DNA of 64,000 nucleotides. It comes from Ignavibacteria bacterium UBA7675 (GTDB taxonomy: Bacteria; Bacteroidota; Ignavibacteria; Kapaibacteriales; UB7675). This document shows positions 54,694 to 62,863 of the stretch, piece by piece. The stretch spans positions 1 to 64,000 of the forward strand of contig DLHF01000071.1 in the NCBI GenBank assembly GCA_002483085.1, in the 5' to 3' direction. Under the pieces are notes generated by a model. It was not told the origin of the DNA and ran no database searches. It saw only the letters and a list, made by a program, of their open reading frames with translations. How positions within the stretch are numbered: position 1 is the first letter of the stretch; the number at the start of each line of letters is the position of its first letter. Made by a program: the position numbers and the translations under genes.

Positions 54694-55128
54694 CTATTCG
54701 AGTGATTTTACGAGCTTGAGGATATTGAACGGATGAGATGAATCGGCGGGAATGTATTCTATCTGGTCGATAAGCTGCCGGATAATATGAACACCGAGCC
54801 CTCCGCGCATGAACTTGCGGAAATACTCGCCCATATCGGGTGGGGGCACACTGAGCGGATTAAATGAATTTCCTGAATCGATAATTTTAATTGTAAGCGT
54901 CTTACCCAGATTTTCTACCTGCACACACAACTGGCGCGAATTGTCGAGCTGATAGGAATGCCGGATAAGATTGGAACAGGCTTCGTCAACAGCGATCACG
55001 ATTTTATACGCCCCTTCTTCGGTAAAACCACAGCTACGCGCCATCATTTCCACAAATTCGCGCACCTTGGCCAGCTCGGCGGTATCACCGGGTATACAAA
55101 TACGTTTATTTGTGTGATTATTCATCAT
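54694..55128 (-). CDS. Anti-sigma-factor-type serine kinase (RsbW/HATPase_c_2)
   Basis: The 144-residue HATPase domain carries the Bergerat-fold N box VDEACSNLIRHSY (Glu49, Asn53), the DSGNSFNP G1-type box and the GGLGVHIIRQLID lid motif. Such proteins bind and inactivate a sigma factor and phosphorylate their STAS antagonist. A CIPGD N-terminus is usual for RsbW types. It starts 4 bases after the STAS gene stop, so the two are coupled. No sigma factor gene is adjacent. The protein could also be a signalling kinase on a different target. Confidence 0.87.
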   Translation of the reverse strand: MMNNHTNKRICIPGDTAELAKVREFVEMMARSCGFTEEGAYKIVIAVDEACSNLIRHSYQLDNSRQLCVQVENLGKTLTIKIIDSGNSFNPLSVPPPDMGEYFRKFMRGGLGVHIIRQLIDQIEYIPADSSHPFNILKLVKSLE

Positions 55129-55132
55129 ACCA

Positions 55133-55483
55133 TCAGGCCGTTTGGAACTTGGAAAGGGCATCTTCTTCGCTGTCGAGAATATCAAACAGCATGGGAAATC
55201 CGAGTAGATCGAACACCGTAAACACTTTGGGCTTCATACCAACCAACTTGATATCGCCCTGCTGATCGCGAATATCTTCTATAAAGACCATAAATACACC
55301 AAGACCTGCGCTGCTTATATAGTCGAGGTCTCTAAAATTGACGACAATGGAGTATTTTCCATTCTGCACAAGACCGCCTATAGCCGCCTCTAATTGCGGG
55401 GCTGTGTGGGCATCTAAGAACCCTTTCAGATATAAAATTTCCGCACCTTCCACCGTTCTCTGATCGAGAATAAAATTGCTCAT
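55133..55483 (-). CDS. STAS anti-anti-sigma factor
   Basis: The 116-residue STAS domain has GFLDAHTAPQLEAAI and the phosphorylation loop RDLDYISSAGLGVFM, with Ser57/Ser58 as the target site. In the partner-switch scheme the unphosphorylated form binds the HATPase partner and frees the sigma factor. It lies between the SpoIIE-type phosphatase and the HATPase genes on the same strand, the full three-component arrangement. Confidence 0.9.
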   Translation of the reverse strand: MSNFILDQRTVEGAEILYLKGFLDAHTAPQLEAAIGGLVQNGKYSIVVNFRDLDYISSAGLGVFMVFIEDIRDQQGDIKLVGMKPKVFTVFDLLGFPMLFDILDSEEDALSKFQTA

Positions 55484-55594
55484 TGTCTGCTCCTGCCAGT
55501 ATTTGAGAGAGGCTTGTATCGTTCAGACGGCAAAGATACTAAACGTCGGGCTATACGGACAATTGTTTCGTATGCAGCGCGCTGAAACTCTTTT

Positions 55595-57727
55595 CTACAG
55601 TGCATTCGCAACCTCCCTTTCCTGATATTGTTCTGATAGCTTGCCGTACCCGGTTCTGTTCACCACCAGCAGCGTCATATCGTCGTGCTGAGGTGCTCCA
55701 CCGCCAAACTCGGCAGCATCGCGCACAATAGCACCGAGAATAAAGTCAGCAGAGCTTTCCTGCCGTGTCTGTCCGATGATCTGCTCCAACCGTTCGTTTC
55801 CGTATTCTACCTGTTCTTCATTTATCGCTTCGTTTATCCCGTCGGTGTACATCACACATACATCGCCTGGTACAAGCTCTACTTCTCGCATCTCTAACGC
55901 TTTGTCGAATACCGCCGAACCTACCAAACCAACACCTATGCCTTTTGGTGCAACAAACATCGTACCGCTTCTGCTGCGTATGAGAAATGGATTGTGCCCA
56001 GCTCGCGCCAGCCGCACCGTATTGCTCTCGCTGTCGATCTCCATAGCTCCCAACGTGATAAAAATCTGCCGGTCGAGGCTGCCGTACATAGCGCGATTAA
56101 TACGGCACAGCAATTCAGACGGAGAATTGCTCTCCGAAGCAGCCGCCAGCACAACGCCTTTGAGCTCTGCTGTGTACATAGCCGCCGACATTCCCTTGCC
56201 TGATACATCACCGATCAGCAGACAGCACCTGTTGTTTTTTAAGGTAACGACATCGTAGTAGTCGCCTCCTACCTCAAAAGCTGGCGAAGTATATCCAGCT
56301 ACTTCAAATCCATCGGGTACAGTATAGTTGCGGGGCAAGAGCTTTTGCTGAATCTCACGGGCCAGAAACAATTCTCGCTCATAGCGCTCCCGGCGGAGCA
56401 AGCGGTCGAACAAACGGTTGTTCTGAACTGCAAGGCTCGTTGTACCCGCAATAGACGAAAACAGCATGAGGCTCTCGCGCTCAAAGGTAAAAGCCTGCGG
56501 ATGCCCTACATACAGAGTGCCAAGACGCCTGCTGTCGAGCTCAATCGGCACAATAATAAGCGATTGCAAAAAGCCGTGGGCCTGCATGTACAGGTCTTTG
56601 AGACCCGGATGCTCCGCCAGATGCTCGATGTACAAAGGCTGGCGTAGTGGTGCCGCAATTGCACTGAGTGAGCTCTGGTGCTGCACAAGCTCAAAATGCG
56701 GCTCGGTAAGACCTCTGTGCGCGGCAAAAGGAACACCGTCGCCGTCGGCAGCGAGCTCAATCCACGCTACACTTCTGTTATGAACACCCGTTACAACTGC
56801 AAGCACTCGCCCGATAAGATTGTCGAGGTCCTCTACTCCCGTAAGGATAGAACCCATAATTGAAAGAGAATTTTTCTCTGATACCTGCCTGTCGATAATT
56901 CCCGCACTTGGCAGCGTAAGCAGCAGCGAAAAGGCCAGGCGGCCAAATACCATAGTGGAGCAGATTACGACAAGTGCCACTACATAATCCACGCCCGGTA
57001 TAAAAGCCCGCAGCGCCGCTTGCACAGCATTGCTGCCAATGACAATGCCGAACAATACCCAGCCGTTTATCGAAGCTAAACATGCAAGCCCAAATGCTCT
57101 CCATTTCTGCTTGCGCGTAAGCGCTATAATCCACGATACACCGGAGATTGCTCCGAACAGAAAAAATAGAAGCCCACCTGCCACGCTCACTACGGTGATT
57201 TGAAGCGTGCTGCTCCCCGGCCATAAAATGCCCAGCAAAACAAGCAAAGCCATCACCGGCAGCACGTATTTGCGTACCCGGCTGGTGTAGGATGTGCGGC
57301 GAAGCAATACAAGTGTGTCGACCCAGTACAATTGCCGGATAAGCAATATTACAGCAGCAGCGGCAAAAGGATAGGCCAAGATGAAACCCATAACGCCCCA
57401 TGGATGGCCTAAATCATCTGGAAGAAAAAACGAACTGACAACAAGCCCAAAGCTGACAATGGAGACGAAGCGACCGGCGCTGATCAGGCGCTCGTAAGGC
57501 GACAGCCCGGGATCGGATTTCGACAACGCTCGCCAGGTAATACCCGCCGATCCAAGAAAAACAAGAGCGAGAACAATGCTAAAAAAGGTAGGCTGGCCGG
57601 GATCCCGCTGGTTGACAAGAAGGCCGAGAACATCAACGACAATAAGCAACACCAGCGATACAATAGCGCCTATGCCCGCCAGTATTGTCGAGAGAAAAAA
57701 GGGGGAATCGTTCGATGTGTATTTCAT
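55595..57727 (-). CDS. Membrane SpoIIE-type PP2C phosphatase with GAF domain
   Basis: The 710-residue protein has about eight N-terminal transmembrane helices (~10-290) and a GAF-like domain (~310-450; FAAHRGLTEPHF, LGTLYVGHPQAF). A C-terminal PP2C/SpoIIE domain has GGDYYDV (Asp489), GDVSGKGMSAAMYTAELKG and DDMTLLVV. It should dephosphorylate the STAS protein encoded 111 bp downstream and so control the partner switch. ATG 57727 has AAGGAG 10 bases upstream, preferred over 57769. The membrane part is of a 7TM-type input domain and probably senses an extracellular or membrane signal. The catalytic Asp residues are intact. Confidence 0.87.
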   Translation of the reverse strand: MKYTSNDSPFFLSTILAGIGAIVSLVLLIVVDVLGLLVNQRDPGQPTFFSIVLALVFLGSAGITWRALSKSDPGLSPYERLISAGRFVSIVSFGLVVSSFFLPDDLGHPWGVMGFILAYPFAAAAVILLIRQLYWVDTLVLLRRTSYTSRVRKYVLPVMALLVLLGILWPGSSTLQITVVSVAGGLLFFLFGAISGVSWIIALTRKQKWRAFGLACLASINGWVLFGIVIGSNAVQAALRAFIPGVDYVVALVVICSTMVFGRLAFSLLLTLPSAGIIDRQVSEKNSLSIMGSILTGVEDLDNLIGRVLAVVTGVHNRSVAWIELAADGDGVPFAAHRGLTEPHFELVQHQSSLSAIAAPLRQPLYIEHLAEHPGLKDLYMQAHGFLQSLIIVPIELDSRRLGTLYVGHPQAFTFERESLMLFSSIAGTTSLAVQNNRLFDRLLRRERYERELFLAREIQQKLLPRNYTVPDGFEVAGYTSPAFEVGGDYYDVVTLKNNRCCLLIGDVSGKGMSAAMYTAELKGVVLAAASESNSPSELLCRINRAMYGSLDRQIFITLGAMEIDSESNTVRLARAGHNPFLIRSRSGTMFVAPKGIGVGLVGSAVFDKALEMREVELVPGDVCVMYTDGINEAINEEQVEYGNERLEQIIGQTRQESSADFILGAIVRDAAEFGGGAPQHDDMTLLVVNRTGYGKLSEQYQEREVANAL

Positions 57728-57845
57728 CAGCCCGTGCTCCTTCAGTTGAAACAAGTGCCTTGTACGCATGGATATTCTTAAAGTTGCCCCGAGTTATCGG
57801 TTGTCCAATAATATTGAGTTTCGGTGAGCACAGTCGATCAGGACG

Positions 57846-57904
57846 GCGCTTCGGCCTCTGCCCTCGCGCTGAGCCTCCGCACCGCGCTGCACGCCCGCCG
57901 CGTG
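57846..57904 (-). repeat. Intergenic repeat type B, copy 6
   Basis: On the minus strand: CACGCGGCGGGCG, then TGCAGCGCGGTGCGGAGGC, ending GAGGCCGAAGCGC. The upstream flank TATGCGGTTGGGGGCGAGC resembles that of copy 4. Confidence 0.75.
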
Positions 57905-58042
57905 GCTGCTCGCCCCCAACCGCATAGAAGATAGCATCGGGTCGGGCAACAGAAGAGCTGGTTTGGCGGCAAATACCGACCAGCTTCGCACACTGCTGCA
58001 CCTTGACCTGTTTTGGAATAAGCCCTTATCGTTTTAAAATGA

Positions 58043-58070
58043 AGGGAGGCACCGCACGCAGCACCTCCCT
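58043..58070 (-). terminator. Hairpin terminator after the DUF4920-like gene
   Basis: AGGGAGG (58043-58049) pairs with CCTCCCT (58064-58070). On the minus strand it is followed by TCATTTTAAAA. It lies 28 bases after the stop at 58098. Confidence 0.55.
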
Positions 58071-58097
58071 GTCTCGGAATATATCAGCTTTTGGTGC

Positions 58098-58607
58098 TTA
58101 CTGTTGTTCGGCAATCAAAACAACATCGGCCTCCATTCCCAGCTCTGTCTGGTCGCCAACAATGGCGTTAATTTCTTCGGCGCTTTTGCCTGCATCTTCG
58201 GCATAGTGCCGGGCATCGGCTTCGGTGGTGACAGTTTCGGACACAACACCATCGGCCATAATAGTTTTGCCAATAATATCTTTCGGCACAAAGAAGCCAT
58301 AATCCCGGAAGGTAACTCGCACATGATGCGTTCCATCAGTGAGCATCATCCAGCAGCCCTTTACCTGGCACACATCTTCCACCTTTGCTTCCACACGCAG
58401 CTTTTTGTTCTGGTTTTCCGGTTTAACTGCATCGGTAAGCATAATAGGCGCGGGATTATCTGTTTTTACGCTTGCTTCTTGGCCTTCGGCAGTGTACACA
58501 GCATAATGTTTCTGTTCGGCAGCATCGCCCTGCTTCAGCTTACTTCCACAGGCACTTATTCCCAGTGCTGAGGTTGCGATCAGGGCAACGAGGACAAAGT
58601 TTCTCAT
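58098..58607 (-). CDS. Lipoprotein resembling DUF4920
   Basis: The 169-residue protein has lipobox LGISAC after MRNFVLVALIATSA. The conserved part has KVEDVCQVKGCWMML, with a C-x4-C pair next to Trp, then HHVRVTFRDYGFFVP and DIIGKTIMADG. This matches the small DUF4920 family of Bacteroidota lipoproteins, whose function is unknown; an OB-like fold binding a ligand through the Cys/Trp motif is possible. ATG 58607 has AGGAG 8 bases upstream, which settles the start against 58625. Upstream on the same strand is the CHASE-PAS kinase-like gene. Confidence 0.75.
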   Translation of the reverse strand: MRNFVLVALIATSALGISACGSKLKQGDAAEQKHYAVYTAEGQEASVKTDNPAPIMLTDAVKPENQNKKLRVEAKVEDVCQVKGCWMMLTDGTHHVRVTFRDYGFFVPKDIIGKTIMADGVVSETVTTEADARHYAEDAGKSAEEINAIVGDQTELGMEADVVLIAEQQ

Positions 58608-58640
58608 AGGCAATACTCCTGGCAATACAATGATTGTAGG

Positions 58641-60824
58641 TTATCGTTTTTTATGCGAAGGCATTTTTTTCACTGGCAGCGTAAGGGTGACGACATTCCC
58701 ATCCTGCCCCAGCATATCAATAGCCATTCGCCCATTGAGCATTTTGGCGCGCGACATAGCGGCAGCGATTCGGAAAACCACATCGTCGCGGTCGCTGGCA
58801 AGAGCTTCGAGCTGGGCTTCCTGCGTGGTAGCATTGCGTACAAGCTCTATAAGCTCGGCTATACGGCTGTTCGGCGGCGTAAGCACCTGAATATCGACGA
58901 CATTTTCATGAGGATTGACCTGGAGGCTCGCCGTCATTTTTCCGCCTTGGCCGCTGTTCAGCGCCCCGAGCACATCGTTCAGAATACGCTTCAGCATCTT
59001 CTGATTGCTGTGCACAATGTAGCCGTCGGTGTTGTCGCTCATCAGCTCGACATAGCGCTGATGGCCATTGCTTTTAGCAAAGCTCACTAAAATATCGCTG
59101 AAAGTCTTTTCGAGCGGCAGCGATTCGGTAGATGTAAGGCCATCGTTATCGCCTCCTTCGGCAACATCAAGAATATCCCCCACACGGCTCAGTAGGTCTT
59201 CGGCACTGGTATAAGCGATTGAAATGTAGTTATCCTGCTCTTCCGGCGATGTGTACATTTTTGACAGCACAAGCTGCAGATAGCCAATAATACCAGTAAG
59301 CGAAGTGCGGAAATAGAAGCTGGCATTGGCCATAAACTCGCTTTTGAAACGAGCCGATTCCGAAGCGTACTGGCGCGAAAGATCGATCTGCTTTGTTTTT
59401 AGCTGGATTTCCTGCTCAGCGAGCTTGCGATCTGTAACATCGCGTCCGATGCTGTAGACCAACCCATCGGTATGCGACACAGTGTCGTTCCAGTTCACCC
59501 AGCGAATTTGTCCGTTTTTGGCAAGCATACGTACTTCGTAGTCGATCTGCTGCTCGTCGCCTGCTGCTTTCATCTTTGCAACAACCTGTTCGCGGTCTTC
59601 AGGAACAATCAGATCGTAGATACTTTTTCCAACCATCTCTTCGGCAGTATAGCCGAGCACGCCAAAGACCGCAGGATTCATAGCTCGTATTTCGCTGTCG
59701 AGCCCGATAATACCAATCATATCGCGCGAGGTATCAACAATCCGACGCTGCGAGCGTGTCATACGCTCGGCGAGGTCTTGTGCACGGGTACGGCTGGTAA
59801 GAATCGACATAGTAAAGGCGAACAACAGCACACTTGATATGATACCGCCGAGCAACGAGAGAATCGGTAGATTGTTCTGGAAACCACCACCAAAGCCGGG
59901 AACAGTAGCAAACTGTATCATAAAGGCACGGTCGGCAATGGGAACTGCTACATTTTCTGTATAGGCCGGTGTGTAGGCGCTCATATTTACCATCGCTGCA
60001 TTCGCAGAAGAGAAGATCGTGGCTGCTGATCCGGCGGTTGTATCCACACACGAAAACACAATGCTTGTATCGCTGGCCACACCCGCGCCAAGCGCTGTGC
60101 GGAAAAATTCATCGGCGAGTATCTGCACAAAAAGAATACCGCTTACATCAGTCCCACGTACTTGTACGCCCGACGTGTCCTGTTTTTCTACAGGAACGAC
60201 TAACAAAAAGCTCTCTTTGTCGGTATTTGGAAGTGAGAGCACAGGCGAAGCAGTATAATCTTTGCGGTCTATAGAGCGTTGAATTGTGGCCATCACTACC
60301 GGATTCGCTGCAAGATTGTAGCCCACCAATGTTTCGTTGCGCTCCAAAGGCACTGTATAGAACACTGGATAGTACACACTGAACGTATCGCTTTGCGGTG
60401 TCACCTTATAAGAGTAGTAGCGCTCAGTTTGAGCAAAATAGACAAAACTGCCTAGCTCTGCTGCTGGTATTGGCTGTGTAAACGACACAGCTTGAAGCGA
60501 AGGAAATGTTTTAACAGGTATGGAGCCATACAGCTCGAACACATCGCGCACGACAAAGGGAAAGCTCTGGTACAGACCTTTCATCGACTGAATAATCTGC
60601 ATGTGGTTGTTTACTGCGGTATTCAGCCTAGAAACAACCGAGGCAGTAGCTTTATTAAAAGCAGCCGTCTTATCCGATTCCACCTTGTCCACTACCACGC
60701 GCCACACTACAATACTGGCAATAAGAGCAAGAACCAGAACGATGTAGGCCGGGTATGTTTTGGAAAACGAAAAAGCAACTGTCTGTTTTCGCGACGCCTC
60801 GCGAATAACTTTATCATGCGACAT
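58641..60824 (-). CDS. CHASE-PAS sensor kinase-like protein lacking the phospho-accepting His
   Basis: The 727-residue protein has TM1 (~25-45), an extracytoplasmic CHASE domain (~75-300), TM2 (~319-342), a PAS domain (~360-470, SRDMIGIIGLDSEIRAMNP) and a HisKA-like dimerisation region (~490-555). In the normal SHELRTPL motif the reading here is SFYFRTSL, so Phe503 replaces the catalytic His. In the C-terminal ATPase-like region the N box reads QKMLKRILNDVLGALN, and DxGxG and Gly-rich lid motifs are not found. It is probably a pseudokinase that senses and signals by contact, possibly to the receiver at 60867. ATG 60824 follows CAGG. Confidence 0.8.
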   Translation of the reverse strand: MSHDKVIREASRKQTVAFSFSKTYPAYIVLVLALIASIVVWRVVVDKVESDKTAAFNKATASVVSRLNTAVNNHMQIIQSMKGLYQSFPFVVRDVFELYGSIPVKTFPSLQAVSFTQPIPAAELGSFVYFAQTERYYSYKVTPQSDTFSVYYPVFYTVPLERNETLVGYNLAANPVVMATIQRSIDRKDYTASPVLSLPNTDKESFLLVVPVEKQDTSGVQVRGTDVSGILFVQILADEFFRTALGAGVASDTSIVFSCVDTTAGSAATIFSSANAAMVNMSAYTPAYTENVAVPIADRAFMIQFATVPGFGGGFQNNLPILSLLGGIISSVLLFAFTMSILTSRTRAQDLAERMTRSQRRIVDTSRDMIGIIGLDSEIRAMNPAVFGVLGYTAEEMVGKSIYDLIVPEDREQVVAKMKAAGDEQQIDYEVRMLAKNGQIRWVNWNDTVSHTDGLVYSIGRDVTDRKLAEQEIQLKTKQIDLSRQYASESARFKSEFMANASFYFRTSLTGIIGYLQLVLSKMYTSPEEQDNYISIAYTSAEDLLSRVGDILDVAEGGDNDGLTSTESLPLEKTFSDILVSFAKSNGHQRYVELMSDNTDGYIVHSNQKMLKRILNDVLGALNSGQGGKMTASLQVNPHENVVDIQVLTPPNSRIAELIELVRNATTQEAQLEALASDRDDVVFRIAAAMSRAKMLNGRMAIDMLGQDGNVVTLTLPVKKMPSHKKR

Positions 60825-60866
60825 AGCTGAACCTGCAACTATAGTGTGGAGCTGGATAAACGATTA

Positions 60867-61241
60867 TTATTGTGCTATTGCATACACTTCATGAAGAAAG
60901 GTCTGGGGCTCCACCGGTTTTGAAATGTAACCATCGAATCCCATATCGAGATACTTTTGCCGGTCGCCCTGCCGTGCAAAAGCAGTCAATGCAATCACTT
61001 TTATTGCGCTACCCTGCGGAAGCGAGCGAATAAACTGTAGGATTTCCTCTCCTCCCACTCCCGGCAGCATAATATCACACAAAACGATGTCGGGACTGTT
61101 GTCTTCCAGCCACTCCACTGCCGCCTCTCCATCCCCAAAGGACACAACCTTGTGATGATCCTTTTCTATGAGCAAAATAAAAAGCCGCCGTATTACATCG
61201 TTGTCCTCAATAACACAGAACGTTTTGATCCGATCACTCAT
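60867..61241 (-). CDS. CheY-like single-domain response regulator
   Basis: The 124-residue receiver begins MSDRIKTFCVIEDND. The acidic pair (Glu12, Asp13), phospho-acceptor Asp56 in IVLCDIMLPG, Thr86 and Lys108 in YISKPVEP are all present, so it can be phosphorylated. There is no output domain. ATG 61241 matches the family; the frame from 61511 adds 90 unrelated residues. It lies 42 bp upstream of the pseudokinase gene on the same strand, so the two are probably partners, although phosphate must come from another kinase or small donor. Confidence 0.88.
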   Translation of the reverse strand: MSDRIKTFCVIEDNDVIRRLFILLIEKDHHKVVSFGDGEAAVEWLEDNSPDIVLCDIMLPGVGGEEILQFIRSLPQGSAIKVIALTAFARQGDRQKYLDMGFDGYISKPVEPQTFLHEVYAIAQ

Positions 61242-61562
61242 GTTGTATTCCAGAGAGTTCAAGAAGTGGAGAACGTGTCTCCCTTGAGGTATGTAGGCAT
61301 CCTTATAAGTACTCCGCACGCTGTGCCTGAGCTCTGGCGAACCCAGCGCTTCCTGTCGCTGAAACGACGCCAAGTTTACAAAAACTCCACATGAATGACA
61401 AACAATCTCTATATTTGTGCAATCTTCGTTGTTATTGAGCATGCTGTTTCGATGGTACATAGCCGACAGGGTTTGCAGCAACTGAAGAACTGGCATTCCC
61501 CTGCTAAACATCGTGCGGGCAGCGGTATAATTTCTATTCTATCTGTGCTTTTTGATACTTCT
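61242..61562. other. Divergent promoter region
   Basis: About 320 bp between the divergent receiver and flavin-reductase genes. No gene is seen. Both promoters probably lie here, but no clear boxes are identified. Confidence 0.45.
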
Positions 61563-62501
61563 ATGCGTAGTTTTTCTCCAGAAAATACATCACCTCGCGA
61601 TCTTCATGCCGTGCTGCTGAATGGTGTCGCTCCGCGCCCGATTGCTCTTGTAAGCTCGATGAGCGCCGATGAACGTGTCAACCTTTCCCCTTTCAGCTTT
61701 TTTAATGCATTCAGTTCCAATCCGCCGGTGGTAGTGTTCAGTCCGTCGTATCGCGGCACCGATGGCACGGCAAAGGATTCGTTTCTCAATGTCGTGGAAA
61801 CAGGCGAATGCACGATCAGCGCGGTTCCCTACCGGTTAGTAGAGCAGGTAAGCCTCGCATCGGCTCAGTATGCACACGGCGTAGACGAGTTTGAAAAAGC
61901 AGGGCTTACCAAGCGGCCAAGCGTCGAGGTAGCGCCTCCGGGCGTAGCGGAATCGCCATTTATTATGGAATGTAAGCTCATGCAGCATATCGAGCTGGCG
62001 AAAGGCGCACCGGCAAGTGGCAATTTGATGATCTGTCGGGTGCTGCGTATTCACGTAGCTGAATCGGCGTTCAATGGCGATAAGCTCGACCCACACAGGC
62101 TGGACTTAGTGGCCCGCATGGGCTATAGCTACTACTGTCGCGCCAGTGGTAATGCGGTGTTTGAAGCACCTCAGCCAAGAGCTATCGGTATTGGCTTTGA
62201 TGCGCTGCCAGGCTATATCCGCACCAGCGATCTGCTTACCGGCAATGACCTCGCGCTTCTGGCTGGTGTACCGGCCTTGCCCGAACGCGACCCGGCCTTC
62301 CCAGCTTTCCCCGATGGCATCCAAGGCGACAGCGTGGATATCGAGCTCGCTGCTGGCAACCCAACTGCCGCACTCTCCGCACTCATGCTCTCGGCATCTT
62401 CCAAAGCCGAGAAAAACACGGCGTTGTTCCGCATTGCAAAGGGATTTCTTCAGCAGAGAAAAGTAGCCGAAGCGTGGCAAACGCTTTATATGGTACAGTA
62501 A
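61563..62501 (+). CDS. Flavin reductase-like FMN-binding protein
   Basis: The 312-residue protein starts MRSFSPENTSPRDLHAVLLNG. The first ~200 residues form the FMN-binding split-barrel domain with APRPIALVSSM and NLSPFSFFNAFSSNPPVVVFSPS, the phosphate- and flavin-binding motif of the flavin-reductase-like (DIM6/NTAB) family. The C-terminal ~100 residues are an extra segment of unknown role, with a C-terminal helical part. The exact reaction is not known. The frame from 61395 adds 56 residues without family support, so ATG 61563 is chosen with a weak ribosome site. Confidence 0.82.
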   Translation: MRSFSPENTSPRDLHAVLLNGVAPRPIALVSSMSADERVNLSPFSFFNAFSSNPPVVVFSPSYRGTDGTAKDSFLNVVETGECTISAVPYRLVEQVSLASAQYAHGVDEFEKAGLTKRPSVEVAPPGVAESPFIMECKLMQHIELAKGAPASGNLMICRVLRIHVAESAFNGDKLDPHRLDLVARMGYSYYCRASGNAVFEAPQPRAIGIGFDALPGYIRTSDLLTGNDLALLAGVPALPERDPAFPAFPDGIQGDSVDIELAAGNPTAALSALMLSASSKAEKNTALFRIAKGFLQQRKVAEAWQTLYMVQ

Positions 62502-62632
62502 TAATTTTCCACCGGAATGCACAGTAGTCCCGGCGCAATGAAAATGAGTAAGATACGCGGGCGCTGTTGTGGCGTCCGGCTCCCTGCAGCCAGTTGCGGC
62601 GTCCGCTACCTATGCGGTAAAGGCCGAACGAC

Positions 62633-62701
62633 CACGCGACAGATGTGCTACGCGGTGCAGCGACCCAAAGCTGGCGCGAAGACAGCGGCGCTCATGTGCC
62701 C
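62633..62701 (+). repeat. Intergenic repeat type B, copy 7
   Basis: CACGCGACAGA, then TGCTACGCGGTGCAGCGAC, ending near GCGGCGC. It is more diverged than copies 2, 4 and 6 but keeps the core and the upstream flank ATGCGGTAAAGGCCGAAC. Confidence 0.62.
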
Positions 62702-62807
62702 CGCTTACCGGCTCTACTTTCTGCTCTTATACCAATATCATTTATCATTTAAAAATGGCTACATTTCTATTTCCTGTGTTCCCGGACATTCCGTCGGTTG
62801 GCAGGAG

Positions 62808-62830
62808 GAGACGCCCTATCGGGACGTCTC
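62808..62830 (+). terminator. Possible weak terminator
   Basis: The stem GAGACGCCC/GGG-CGTCTC has one bulged A and loop TATC. It is followed by ATTATTTTTAATTG. It lies ~300 bp after the flavin-reductase gene, so its role is uncertain. Confidence 0.35.
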
Positions 62831-62863
62831 TATAAATGCGATTATTTTTAATTGATATTAGTA

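Larger units (their letters stand above)
57728..58097. other. Gene-free stretch with type B repeat and terminator
   Basis: Upstream of the phosphatase gene and downstream of the DUF4920-like gene. It holds type B copy 6 (57846-57904) and a hairpin at 58043-58070. The region from 57905 to 58020, read on the minus strand, keeps bits of the A-B spacer (TTGCCGCCA, GATGCT, ATGCGG). Confidence 0.55.
62502..62863. other. Gene-free stretch with type B repeat and hairpin
   Basis: No gene is recognised. It contains type B copy 7 (62633-62701). A segment near 62561-62600 (GTTGTGGCGTCCGGC) resembles part of type A copy 2. A small hairpin, GAGACG-CCC/GGG-CGTCTC (62808-62830), with a T-rich downstream side could be a terminator. 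Confidence 0.5.
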
